Part shown: piece by piece, positions 1-5,105 of the stretch | How positions within the stretch are numbered: the stretch's first letter is position 1 | How the letters are laid out: each line of letters starts with the position of its first letter | DNA from: Bradyrhizobium sp. | Lineage (GTDB): Bacteria > Pseudomonadota > Alphaproteobacteria > Rhizobiales > Xanthobacteraceae | Direction of reading: 5' to 3' | DNA length: 10,370 nt | Assembly (NCBI GenBank): GCA_028290165.1 | Contig: JAQGKJ010000877.1 | Span: forward strand, 1 to 10,370 | Program-made: the position numbers and the translations under genes | The notes under the pieces: model-generated | Seen by the model: only the letters and a program-made list of their open reading frames with translations | Told to the model about the DNA's origin: nothing | Databases searched by the model: none

Positions 1-2
1 CG

Positions 3-194
3 ACCGGAGATCTGCAGCGGGTGGTCGCGGCGCGGCGCAGTGTCGACGTTATGCATCGCTTTTCTCCTTCGATCGACGAGGTCCTGCTGGCCCTCAGTTG
101 CCGGCTTGCCGCCGGCCAGACGGAACAGGCGGCGACGGGCTCCTACTCAGGCGGCCCAGTGCGGGCTCGAGCATTTAACGCAAACCTAGTCTGA
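3..194 (+). CDS. C-terminal end of an unidentified protein (5' end outside window)
   Basis: An open frame enters from the left edge and ends at a TGA at 192-194, giving 63 residues. The first part (GDLQRVVAARRSVDVMHRF, then SPSIDEVLLAL) reads like a normal amphipathic, charged protein segment. The last 25 residues are Gly/Ala/Thr-rich and less convincing. I do not recognise the family. The other two forward frames are rich in Arg, Cys and Pro, as expected of shadow frames, which favours this one. It may be a real C-terminus or another decayed fragment, since the following 800 bases contain mostly gene remnants. Upstream sequence is needed to decide. Confidence 0.3.
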   Translation, partial: TGDLQRVVAARRSVDVMHRFSPSIDEVLLALSCRLAAGQTEQAATGSYSGGPVRARAFNANLV

Positions 195-355
195 TCAAGG
201 CCAACGGATCGATCCTACGGAGGTTGATTTGAATGTCGTGTTGGTTTGCGGCACGCCATACCTTGGTTTACGCGCCCGGCGCCGAGCGAAGCGCGTCGAG
301 AGGCGATTGCAACGAGCCCCGTGCTCTAACCGTACGTCGCGTAGCGAGGCACGGC

Positions 356-519
356 ATGCCGAAGAACATCGTCATCTTCGGGGATAGGACCGGCAAAGAC
401 CGCGGCCCGCCTGCCCCCGGGCCGCGGATCAGCTACATCTACAAGATGTTTCGCGCGTGATCACCCCGGGCAACGTGATCGACCTCTGGGACTAGGTAGC
501 GTTCTACGACGCAGCCTGG
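356..519 (+). pseudogene. Broken N-terminus of a DUF2235 (alpha/beta-hydrolase, Tle1-type) protein
   Basis: The ATG at 356 begins MPKNIVIFGDRTGKDRG, then ISYIYKMFRA. This matches the usual opening of DUF2235 proteins (KNIVxFSDGTG, then NVYKLYRA). That frame ends at a TGA at 458-460. After a one-base slip, the frame starting at 463 continues as SRVITPGNVIDLWD, a TAG at 493-495, then VAFYDAAW, which corresponds to the family's QVAFYD segment. The TAG sits where the family usually has Gln, so it could have arisen from CAG. There is therefore at least one frameshift and one nonsense change, and nothing resembling the GFSRGA nucleophile region follows. Intact family members are several hundred residues long. 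The DGTG motif is also altered to DRTG. I read this as a dead remnant; the family assignment is moderately sure. Confidence 0.55.
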
Positions 520-660
520 CACCGCACATTGGCGCGACATCATACATTCTTTTTACCGATCGATACCAACGAATAGGACGCTTGATGAACTGGTCGTCCC
601 AAAGCTTTCCACCAGGACAATGGCGCCGCCCTGATGCGGCACGAAATCCGAAGTGGCGCG

Positions 661-795
661 ATGCCTGCCAAGGCGCGCGACGAGCTTGCCGGAGGTACGC
701 CCGGCAAAGGACTGATTCATCCCCAGCAGGTTGCAAAAGCGGTCAGCGATCAGGCCGCGGGTAGCGAGAATGTGCTGAGATCAGGCTACGCGTGA
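661..795 (+). pseudogene. Fragment resembling a TPP-dependent pyruvate oxidase/acetolactate synthase-type enzyme
   Basis: The 44-residue frame contains ARDELAGGTPGKGLIHPQ followed by QVAKAVSDQAAGSENVL. This resembles the linker-to-C-terminal-domain junction of PoxB-like thiamine pyrophosphate enzymes, where a PIHPQxVAxAISxxAADDAVF segment leads into the TPP-binding domain. Homology seems to stop after ENVL: the expected CDVG continuation is absent and the frame ends in TGA. Nothing enzyme-like precedes it. Codon pattern and composition fit former coding sequence. It is a small internal scrap of a protein of about 550-600 residues. The assignment is from memory of the motif alone and could be wrong. 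Confidence 0.35.
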
Positions 796-953
796 GCGCA
801 TCCGATCCATTCCGTTGACGAATCATCGTCAAGTAAAGCGACCGTACTGGCCCGGCGGCTTAGAACCGCGCGCTGATTGATGTAACCCTTATCGGTGATC
901 TCGCTTCGAGCCGGCGTCGGATAATGGCCAGCGCGCACCCGCGCGTTTAGTTT
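786..953 (-). pseudogene. C-terminal fragment resembling feruloyl-CoA synthase (AMP-binding family)
   Basis: On the minus strand a 55-residue frame bounded by stops contains LNAR near its start, then EITDKGYINQRAVLSRRAS. The EITDKGYINQRAVL-type tail is characteristic of the extreme C-terminus of feruloyl-CoA synthase and related acyl-adenylating enzymes. In intact proteins roughly 25 residues separate LNAR from this tail; here about a dozen unrelated residues do, so an internal deletion is likely. No adenylation domain (about 600 residues) lies upstream, where a TGA at 956-954 closes the frame. Its last codons overlap the end of the TPP-enzyme-like scrap on the other strand, so two remnants abut tail to tail here. 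Confidence 0.5.
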
Positions 954-1017
954 TCAATTCCCCGACTCAGCGGAAGGTGGCATCCAGCGGGTGGGTAGGT
1001 CAAAGCGAGTATCCGCG

Positions 1018-1179
1018 ATGACCGACAAAGCGATTACTCTGACTCTGGAATTCGTCGTTCCGACGGTGTTAGCCATCGTGCTCGCGGTCTCGCTCTCGAT
1101 CTGCGCAGTCTATTTGACCGACTGCTACCTTGGTCCGATCGAGCAAGCGTTTTCTCCGGGCGTCAACGGAAATTCTTGA
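1018..1179 (+). CDS. Possible small single-helix membrane protein
   Basis: This is a 53-residue frame from the ATG at 1018 (a GTG at 991 could add nine residues). It has a short polar N-terminus (MTDKAITLT), then a hydrophobic stretch of about 26 residues (roughly 10-37) ending in CAVYLTDCYL, and a polar tail. This is the layout of a single-pass inner-membrane protein. The upstream AAAGCGAG at about ten bases is only a weak ribosome-binding site. I know no family for it, and its location next to decayed genes makes it uncertain. The uninterrupted hydrophobic helix is the main argument that it is real. Confidence 0.35.
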   Translation: MTDKAITLTLEFVVPTVLAIVLAVSLSICAVYLTDCYLGPIEQAFSPGVNGNS

Positions 1180-1262
1180 ATACGCCCCTAACGCTTGGGG
1201 GGCCAATCTCCGATTGCTCGCCAGCCGAGTTCGGCAACCCAGAGCGGCTCACCCGCCATCCG

Positions 1263-1505
1263 TCAACGCGGCAGCCACACGATGCCGCACGGTCCGTTGC
1301 AGTCGTTGCAGTGAGCCGGCTGGCCGAAGGTGCTGGCCAGTTGCCATTCCTGCGATTCATTGCTCCACTGGGCAACCGCGTGAGAAACGATATCGTCGGA
1401 CTGGCAGTTGGAGCAGACGGGTGTTGACCGGGTCGTTGGCCGCTTGACGATTTGTCCCGGCTCCGGGTTTGAGCTGAAAGGATTGAGCAGTACCGCTTCT
1501 CTCAT
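1263..1505 (-). CDS. Small zinc-ribbon protein
   Basis: An 80-residue protein with two Cys pairs: C31-x2-C34 (CSNCQSDDIV) and C66-x2-C69 (HCNDCNGPC), flanking a conserved-looking WSNESQEWQLAS core. This is the usual shape of short zinc-ribbon proteins found in many rhizobial genomes, in which CPxCGSDDIVxDAxAxWD is followed by W-E-L and a second CxxC. The 30-residue N-terminal extension is polar and probably disordered. The ATG at 1505 is preceded by a purine-rich AAGGGGGCAAGAAG, which fits a ribosome-binding site. Two paired CxxC motifs suggest one structural Zn(II). Whether it binds nucleic acid or protein cannot be told. No partner gene is evident. Confidence 0.6.
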   Translation of the reverse strand: MREAVLLNPFSSNPEPGQIVKRPTTRSTPVCSNCQSDDIVSHAVAQWSNESQEWQLASTFGQPAHCNDCNGPCGIVWLPR

Positions 1506-1679
1506 ATTCTTCTTGCCCCCTTACGAACCGAACCCCACCCCTACCCCGGGACTGAGCTTAACCCCGGAGGGGTGATCCTGTCTTTGGCTGCCGCCTCTCA
1601 TTGCTGTGGATTCCGTCAGCTGTGGTGCGCTGAGCACAGTCGGCAAGGCGGGGGGCGCTAAGGGGTAACCGAAATGAAA

Positions 1680-1703
1680 GAGGCCGCCTACCGAGGCGGC
1701 CTC
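1680..1703 (-). terminator. Rho-independent terminator of the Gly/His-rich gene
   Basis: A perfect 10-bp stem (GAGGCCGCCT / AGGCGGCCTC) with a four-base loop starts 13 bases past the stop of the gene at 1717-1935. On the minus strand it is followed by TTTCATTT. The plus-strand side also carries some T (CTCCTTTGG) but less convincingly. Confidence 0.75.
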
Positions 1704-1716
1704 CTTTGGATTGGAA

Positions 1717-1935
1717 TCAGTGATGATGGTGTCCCCAACCGTGATGATGTCCGCGTCCTCGACCCCATCCGTAATGATGACCGTGACCGCCGTGATGGCC
1801 TCTAACCTGGATAACATCCCTATCTGTGTCTTTGATCAGCGTTTCCTGCTTGGCGAACGGCATTGCCGATGCAGGCAGGGTTGGAGCCAATGCAAAAGCG
1901 CAGGCCGCAAATCCGACTAACAAAAATCGCTTCAT
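1717..1935 (-). CDS. Secreted Gly/His-rich small protein
   Basis: A 72-residue protein. Residues 1-24 form a clear Sec signal peptide (MKRF, hydrophobic LLVGFAACAFALAP, then a PASA cleavage site). After a short linker (MPFAKQETLIKDTDRDVIQV), the last 28 residues are almost only Gly, His, Arg, Trp and Tyr, with 12 histidines and the sequence ending HHHH. Small exported His-rich proteins of this kind are common in Bradyrhizobium; binding of Ni, Cu or Zn in the periplasm is plausible but not shown. The ATG at 1935 is chosen because GGGAGG lies eight bases upstream. A TTG three codons' worth earlier in the same frame would sit too near that site. It is monocistronic, with a leader hairpin in front and a terminator behind. 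Confidence 0.8.
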   Translation of the reverse strand: MKRFLLVGFAACAFALAPTLPASAMPFAKQETLIKDTDRDVIQVRGHHGGHGHHYGWGRGRGHHHGWGHHHH

Positions 1936-1954
1936 CAAACCATTCCTCCCTTGG

Positions 1955-1970
1955 ACCGCGTTATCGCGGT
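1955..1970 (-). promoter_or_regulatory. Leader hairpin just upstream of the Gly/His-rich gene's ribosome-binding site
   Basis: ACCGCG-TTAT-CGCGGT is a perfect 6-bp stem with a four-base loop, ending four bases before the GGGAGG of the gene at 1717-1935. In the transcript it would form a GC-rich stem-loop next to the initiation region, or at the DNA level a small operator. The symmetry is seen directly; any regulatory role is inferred. Confidence 0.35.
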
Positions 1971-2098
1971 AAGGAGAGAATGTTCGCCGCGGCCCGAAAG
2001 TTCCAGGCGTTACCGGGTATCGGCATCTGGGCGATATTTTTTGCGGATCATGATAGCAGCCTCGGCGTCGTCAGATAGGCCGCCGACAGAGACGTCGA

Positions 2099-2212
2099 AT
2101 GCGCGCCTACACCACCAAAGAGAAAGCGAAGATAACCGCCGGAGCGGTGGCCGCATTGGTCATCACGGGGTGGCTTGTCGTGCTGGCGATCGCATTTCTT
2201 TCCGCCGGATAG
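2099..2212 (+). CDS. 37-residue single-pass membrane protein
   Basis: A short frame from ATG 2099 to TAG 2210-2212 encodes a basic N-terminus (MRAYTTKEKAKITAG) and a hydrophobic helix (AVAALVITGWLVVLAIAFLS) ending in AG. The charge pattern predicts the N-terminus in the cytoplasm. Upstream AGAGACG about five bases before the ATG could serve as a modest ribosome-binding site. The sequence is tidy, and the KEKAKITAG start reads like real protein. I recognise no family. It is alone between the divergent Gly/His-rich gene and a convergent small gene. Confidence 0.5.
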   Translation: MRAYTTKEKAKITAGAVAALVITGWLVVLAIAFLSAG

Positions 2213-2263
2213 AACGGGGACCGCCAAGCGGGGCCCAAGAGAAAGGCCGGACCCGAGACGCGC

Positions 2264-2452
2264 TCACTTTAGGGGCGGTGGCTCAACGTCCGGCGCTCGA
2301 GGTGTTGGATCCGGGATACCCGACTCGTCAACTTGCGATTTGAGATCGGCCGCCTTCTCGACGAGGACGGCTGCAAGGTCGGGATTCCTGGTTGATGTGG
2401 CGAACTTCAGAAGGGTCTCCGCCTGACGCACAAAATACTGCCTGCCTATCAC
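2264..2452 (-). CDS. Small helical hypothetical protein
   Basis: A 62-residue protein that begins VIGRQYFVRQAETLLKFA and continues through a helical segment (DLAAVLVEKAADLKSQVDE) to a Pro-rich acidic tail (IPDPTPRAPDVEPPPLK). The pattern of an N-terminal YFVRQAETLL helix followed by an AxLVEKAADL helix resembles short uncharacterised alphaproteobacterial proteins that form a two-helix bundle. I chose the GTG at 2452 because GGGGAG lies five bases before it. The upstream in-frame TTG at 2470 would overlap that ribosome-binding site and lacks its own. It converges with the 37-residue membrane gene, 51 bases apart. Function unknown. Confidence 0.6.
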   Translation of the reverse strand: MIGRQYFVRQAETLLKFATSTRNPDLAAVLVEKAADLKSQVDESGIPDPTPRAPDVEPPPLK

Positions 2453-2713
2453 GATAGCTCCCCACTTCAACTACCAACCGTCCCCGCAACTACATCGGAT
2501 GCGCGATTTGGTTCCGGTCACAATGTATAAAAGTGTACTTAGGGAACTTCGCTCATAGGGTTCCGGCAGAGGACCCCCTAAGCCAGCGCGGATCCCTGCG
2601 TGGCCTCTGGGTCCCGCCCAAAACGACGGCGCGCGTCAACGTCCGGAGGACAGCGCTTCCGCGCTGACCGGCGTGTTGGGTACGTCGATAGTTGCGTCTA
2701 TGACAAGGGGGCG

Positions 2714-3079
2714 CTAGGCGGTCCGACGCTCCGCGGCCTGTCGCGCTTCCGGCCTTGCGCTCAGGTCAGCACCGACCTTCAAGACTTGCCGCTGACAGGC
2801 CTTGCCATCCTCGGCAAGCACTTCCATCGCTCGTGAAAGCCAGTTCTGATATTCCCGGAGAATATCGGAGGGCGTCGCGGCATCGCAAATCTGTTTGGCC
2901 GCTTCAAGCGCCGCCTGCGTGCTCTTTTGACGCCGGGCAAACCAACCGTCGGCAAATTCCTTCAGGCCTTCGAGGGCGGTTTCCTGGTTCTGCCAGAACT
3001 GGATGCCCATCGGGGCATAGGCCTTTAGCGTAGCCGCTGGCTGCAAGATGTTCGGAAACAGCGTCACGTTATCGCTCAT
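2714..3079 (-). CDS. Phasin family protein
   Basis: A 121-residue protein starting MSDNVTLFPNILQP. The central part (about 27-105) is a helical, Gln/Ala/Glu-rich region with FWQNQETALEGLKEFADGW, then RRQKSTQAALEAAKQI and EYQNWLSRAMEVLAEDG. This is typical of the Phasin_2 family, whose members coat polyhydroxyalkanoate granules or act as small helical stress proteins. The C-terminus is a charged tail (ARPEARQAAERRTA). The start is supported by GGAG seven bases upstream. No PHA synthase or depolymerase gene is in view, so granule binding is a family-based guess. It is transcribed divergently from the putative DNA-binding gene at 3232-3555, with the control region for both between them. Confidence 0.7.
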   Translation of the reverse strand: MSDNVTLFPNILQPAATLKAYAPMGIQFWQNQETALEGLKEFADGWFARRQKSTQAALEAAKQICDAATPSDILREYQNWLSRAMEVLAEDGKACQRQVLKVGADLSARPEARQAAERRTA

Positions 3080-3231
3080 GACTTTCTCCGTTTTTGAATG
3101 GCCTGCCCGATGACCAGAATACCCTTCCCGCTGCGGGCCCGATGTTCAATATCGCACAGTCGCAAAAGTCCTCGCCTTCGCCATCTTTCTGTGTCCGCTA
3201 TGGTTCCCTCTCCCACGATGGATGCAGTTCA

Positions 3232-3555
3232 GTGACCGGCCCCGAACTGAGACAGCTACGCAATGATCTAGGCGAGGCGATCGGCCGAAGCCTGTCGGCT
3301 GCCGACATGGCGAAGCTGTGCGGGCTTCCACCGGGCATCGGCGCCGACACGATCCGCCGATGGGAAGTCAGCGGTCCCAGCGGACCGGCGGGCAAATTGC
3401 TTCACATCCTGGCGATGGCCAGCGACCGCCACCCGATCCTGGAAAATTTCAACGTCTTCGACCGCTTCAATATTCCCGAAAGCAAGAGGCCCGCGCGACG
3501 GGAAGAGTTTCGCCAAAAGATGCGGGACGAGGTTCGCGAACGCCTCGCCGACTAG
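3232..3555 (+). CDS. Small putative helix-turn-helix regulator
   Basis: A 107-residue product. It starts TGPELRQLRNDLGEAIGR, then SLSAADMAKLCGLP and ADTIRRWEVSGPSGP, and next a helix LLHILAMASDRHPILENF. The order 'LRxLR..LG..I...LS..dmAkLcGL....d.IrrWE..GPsGP' is that of a small XRE/Cro-like helix-turn-helix with the characteristic R-W-E after the recognition helix. The C-terminus is basic and helical. I take the GTG at 3232 because the conserved domain begins right after it. The frame is open upstream to a TTG at 3094 and an ATG at 3142, but that extension is Ser/Pro-rich and has no clear ribosome-binding site. An out-of-frame ATG at 3200 gives MVPSPTMDAVQ and stops in an overlap with this GTG, so either coupling or a one-base deletion is possible. 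The stop codon lies within a repeat element. Confidence 0.55.
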   Translation: MTGPELRQLRNDLGEAIGRSLSAADMAKLCGLPPGIGADTIRRWEVSGPSGPAGKLLHILAMASDRHPILENFNVFDRFNIPESKRPARREEFRQKMRDEVRERLAD

Positions 3556-3656
3556 AGCGTTTTCAAGCGAAGTGGCAACCGGTTCGCGTCAAGAAAACCC
3601 GTCAAATGAAGAATCTAGAGCCCGCTTCGATTCTATCGAAGCGGAAAAGGCTCTAG
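3552..3656. repeat. REP-like CTAGAG...CTCTAG hairpin repeat
   Basis: The 105-base element is bounded by CTAGAG and CTCTAG. Its right half (3615-3656) folds into a long hairpin: outer arms CTAGAGCC / GGCTCTAG and an inner perfect 9-bp stem CGCTTCGAT / ATCGAAGCG with a three-base loop. The left half contains GTTTTC...GAAAAC and GCGAA...TTCGC inverted pairs around ACCGGT. I recognise this as the dispersed intergenic repeat found in many copies in Bradyrhizobium and relatives. Only one copy is in the window, so dispersal is from prior knowledge. Its first bases provide the TAG stop of the preceding gene. Confidence 0.75.
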
Positions 3657-3750
3657 TCCTGGCGGGCTGCCATGACGCCGGAACAGGCAAGACGCAGCGC
3701 TTTTGGGACGTATGTCCCCCAAGCATGCGCATGTGCGACGAATTCGCGGG

Positions 3751-3774
3751 GACCGCCTTCGGGCGGTCTTTTTT
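3751..3774 (+). terminator. Strong Rho-independent terminator
   Basis: GACCGCC-TTCG-GGCGGTC, a 7-bp stem with a stable TTCG tetraloop, is followed directly by six T. It lies 95 bases past the repeat element and has no gene immediately upstream. It therefore ends either the transcript of the 3232-3555 gene through a long 3' UTR, or an unannotated small RNA. Confidence 0.85.
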
Positions 3775-3951
3775 CTTGCTCCTCATTCCGCCGCGGGTGC
3801 GAAGAGCCTTTGGTCTTGAGTTTTGGAGGCGATTGGCTCGTCCACCCGCGTCCTGTTGATAACCCGTCGCCGCGCCGGCCGGCGCCGTGACAGCGACCTG
3901 CGGCGTGTTATCGACGGACCAGATGCCTCGCTCATGACGGACAGACCCACC

Positions 3952-4542
3952 ATGCGGATCACCCTCGTCGGCTCCCGCCATTTCGGTGTGACGACTTTCA
4001 ATATGCTGCGCCAGCACGGTGTCGACATCGTCCGGGTGGTCGTAGCTGATGGCGAAGACCGGCTCGCCGCCGCGGCACGAGCTGCCGGGATCGAGGTCGT
4101 CGTGCAGGCCAGTCCGAAACTCGTGGCGGCCTCCGAAATCGCAGGGGATACCGATCTTATCGTGACCGCGCACAGCCATGCGCGGATCAGCAAGGAGGCG
4201 CTGGCCGCCGCAAAACTCGGCGGCATCGGCTATCACCCGTCCCTGCTGCCGCGGCACCGCGGCATCGCGGCCGTCGAGTGGACCATCCGCGAGGGAGATC
4301 CGATCGCCGGCGGCACGGTCTATCATCTCGCCGACCGCATGGATGCCGGCGCCATCGCCGCACAGGAGTGGTGTTTTGTGAAGAAGGGCGAGACCGCGCG
4401 GGAGCTGTGGGAGCGCGCATTGGCACCGCTCGGCCAGAAGCTGCTCGGCGAAGTCATCGACTACGCCAAAGCCCACAACAGCCTGCCGGCGAGACCGCAG
4501 GACGAGCAATTCGCGACCAACGCGCCAAGCCGTTCGGAGTAA
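3952..4542 (+). CDS. Formyltransferase-fold protein resembling 10-formyl-THF hydrolase domain
   Basis: A 196-residue protein spanning little more than the Formyl_trans_N fold. It opens with MRITLVGSRHFGVTTF (Rossmann-like first strand), and the folate/formyl site is GIGYHPSLLPRHRG at 91-104. His95 and Asp131 (in RMDAGAI) match two of the three catalytic residues of PurN/Fmt. The third, Asn two residues before the His, is Gly93. The GYHPSLLPRHRG string and the following AAVEWTIREGD are closest in my memory to the N-terminal hydrolase domain of 10-formyltetrahydrofolate dehydrogenase (IYHPSLLPRHRGASAINWT). A role in handling a formyl group or one-carbon folate is therefore likely, but the substrate is unknown. 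The C-terminal Fmt domain is absent. The ATG at 3952 begins the first strand; an ATG at 3934 would add six residues. Neither has a strong ribosome-binding site. Confidence 0.8.
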   Translation: MRITLVGSRHFGVTTFNMLRQHGVDIVRVVVADGEDRLAAAARAAGIEVVVQASPKLVAASEIAGDTDLIVTAHSHARISKEALAAAKLGGIGYHPSLLPRHRGIAAVEWTIREGDPIAGGTVYHLADRMDAGAIAAQEWCFVKKGETARELWERALAPLGQKLLGEVIDYAKAHNSLPARPQDEQFATNAPSRSE

Positions 4543-4610
4543 CACTATACCGCCCGGGGACCTTCGCATTCGATGCCCCGGAGGTAACGAGCCCTCCCGG
4601 ATAAATTGTT

Positions 4611-4626
4611 GTTCCCGACCGGGAAC
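4611..4626. promoter_or_regulatory. Short inverted repeat upstream of exported-protein genes
   Basis: GTTCCC-GACC-GGGAAC has 6-bp arms and a four-base centre. It lies between the formyltransferase gene and the exported protein at 4746. No T-run follows, so it is unlikely to be an intrinsic terminator. It may be an operator half of the leader region. The symmetry is seen; the role is inferred. Confidence 0.3.
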
Positions 4627-4636
4627 CAGTTGCCCC

Positions 4637-4650
4637 ATCAAATATTTGAT
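4637..4650. promoter_or_regulatory. 14-bp perfect palindrome, candidate operator
   Basis: ATCAAATATTTGAT is a perfect AT-rich palindrome in an otherwise GC-rich leader, about 95 bases before the ATG at 4746. It overlaps a second small palindrome, GATATC. The AT-rich symmetric site is what a dimeric regulator would bind. No known consensus matches with confidence. Confidence 0.4.
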
Positions 4651-4745
4651 ATCTAGGGAACTTTCAGTGTGTCGCGACGCAGCAAATTTTCAACACATTC
4701 TCCGCTGAATAAGCCGCAGCATCACGCAAATCGGGGACCTGATTC

Positions 4746-5105
4746 ATGCGCAATCATCGCATCGGCAATCTATTGTTTGCTTCCGCCCTAACCGCCACGG
4801 CAGGCGTGGCCGCGGCCCCCGCAACCGCCCAGACACCCTACGACGGGCTCTGGAGTGTCACGATCGTGACCAAGGCCGGTTCGTGCGAACCGGCGACCCG
4901 CTCGACGCTCACCGTCGCGGACGGTAAGATTTCTGCCGCCGGGGCAGACGTTTCCGGTAGCATCGGACGGGAAGGCATTGTGCGCGTCTCGATTAACGGC
5001 GCCTATGCGAACGGCCAATTGAGCGGCAACGCCGGATCGGGGAAATGGAATGGGGCATCTGCGGGCATACCGTGCAGCGGACGGTGGGAAGCGTCACGGC
5101 AATAA
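4746..5105 (+). CDS. Exported small hypothetical protein
   Basis: A 119-residue protein. Residues 1-29 are a Sec signal peptide (MRNHRIGNLL, an Ala/Thr-rich hydrophobic core, APATAQ cleavage). The mature part starts YDGLWSVTIVTKAGSCEP and ends GSGKWNGASAGIPCSGRW, with two Cys (47 and 110) that could pair. Regular G-x-hydrophobic alternation (VSINGAYANGQLSGNAGSG) suggests an all-beta fold. The 'LWSV...G.C' opening and 'GxW.G....C.G.W' ending recur in a group of uncharacterised exported proteins that I associate with Bradyrhizobium. GGGGA nine bases upstream of the ATG is a reasonable ribosome-binding site. The next gene follows at once or overlaps, and is also exported and beta-rich. No enzymatic motif is seen. 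Confidence 0.8.
   Translation: MRNHRIGNLLFASALTATAGVAAAPATAQTPYDGLWSVTIVTKAGSCEPATRSTLTVADGKISAAGADVSGSIGREGIVRVSINGAYANGQLSGNAGSGKWNGASAGIPCSGRWEASRQ

Larger units (their letters stand above)
195..1017. other. Gene-poor stretch made of decayed gene fragments
   Basis: About 820 bases carry no complete gene that I can support. Three short stretches resemble pieces of known enzyme families, on both strands, and are listed separately. The rest (195-355, 520-660, 954-1017) shows no recognisable protein. A good Shine-Dalgarno-like GGAGG at 219-223 precedes an ATG at 233, whose frame runs without obvious protein character into the DUF2235-like segment. No transposase, integrase, tRNA or clear direct repeat bordering the region was seen, so what broke these genes is not visible. 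Confidence 0.5.

Noticed and set aside
815..832. TTGACGA-ATCA-TCGTCAA inverted repeat
   Set aside because: A perfect dyad, but it falls inside the feruloyl-CoA-synthase-like remnant (the Leu-Asp-Asp-Asp-Ser codons) and there is no promoter or gene for it to control. Likely chance.
1521..1920. Frames on both strands over the Gly/His-rich gene (98 and 69 residues)
   Set aside because: Both run through the terminator hairpin or the signal-peptide gene in other frames. Their Val/Thr/Met-rich repeats come from the CAT/CAC His codons read out of frame.
2543..2564. GGAAC...GTTCC, considered as an EcfG-type general stress promoter
   Set aside because: The spacing to GTT is 12-13 bases, not 16-17, and no plus-strand gene follows. 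Similar GGAACTT boxes at 4657 and on the minus strand at 2004 also lack a proper cGTT -10.
2600..2836. 78-residue plus-strand frame
   Set aside because: Arg/Gly-rich, overlaps the phasin gene antisense and has no ribosome-binding site or domain.
4550..4583. CCGGGG...CCCCGG as terminator of the formyltransferase gene
   Set aside because: Only 6-bp arms around a 16-base loop and no T-run follows.
3589..4641. 350-residue open frame on the minus strand
   Set aside because: It is the antisense shadow of the formyltransferase gene and the repeat region. It crosses a terminator and a repeat, has no recognisable domain and is rich in Arg/Gly/His, as high-GC antisense frames are.
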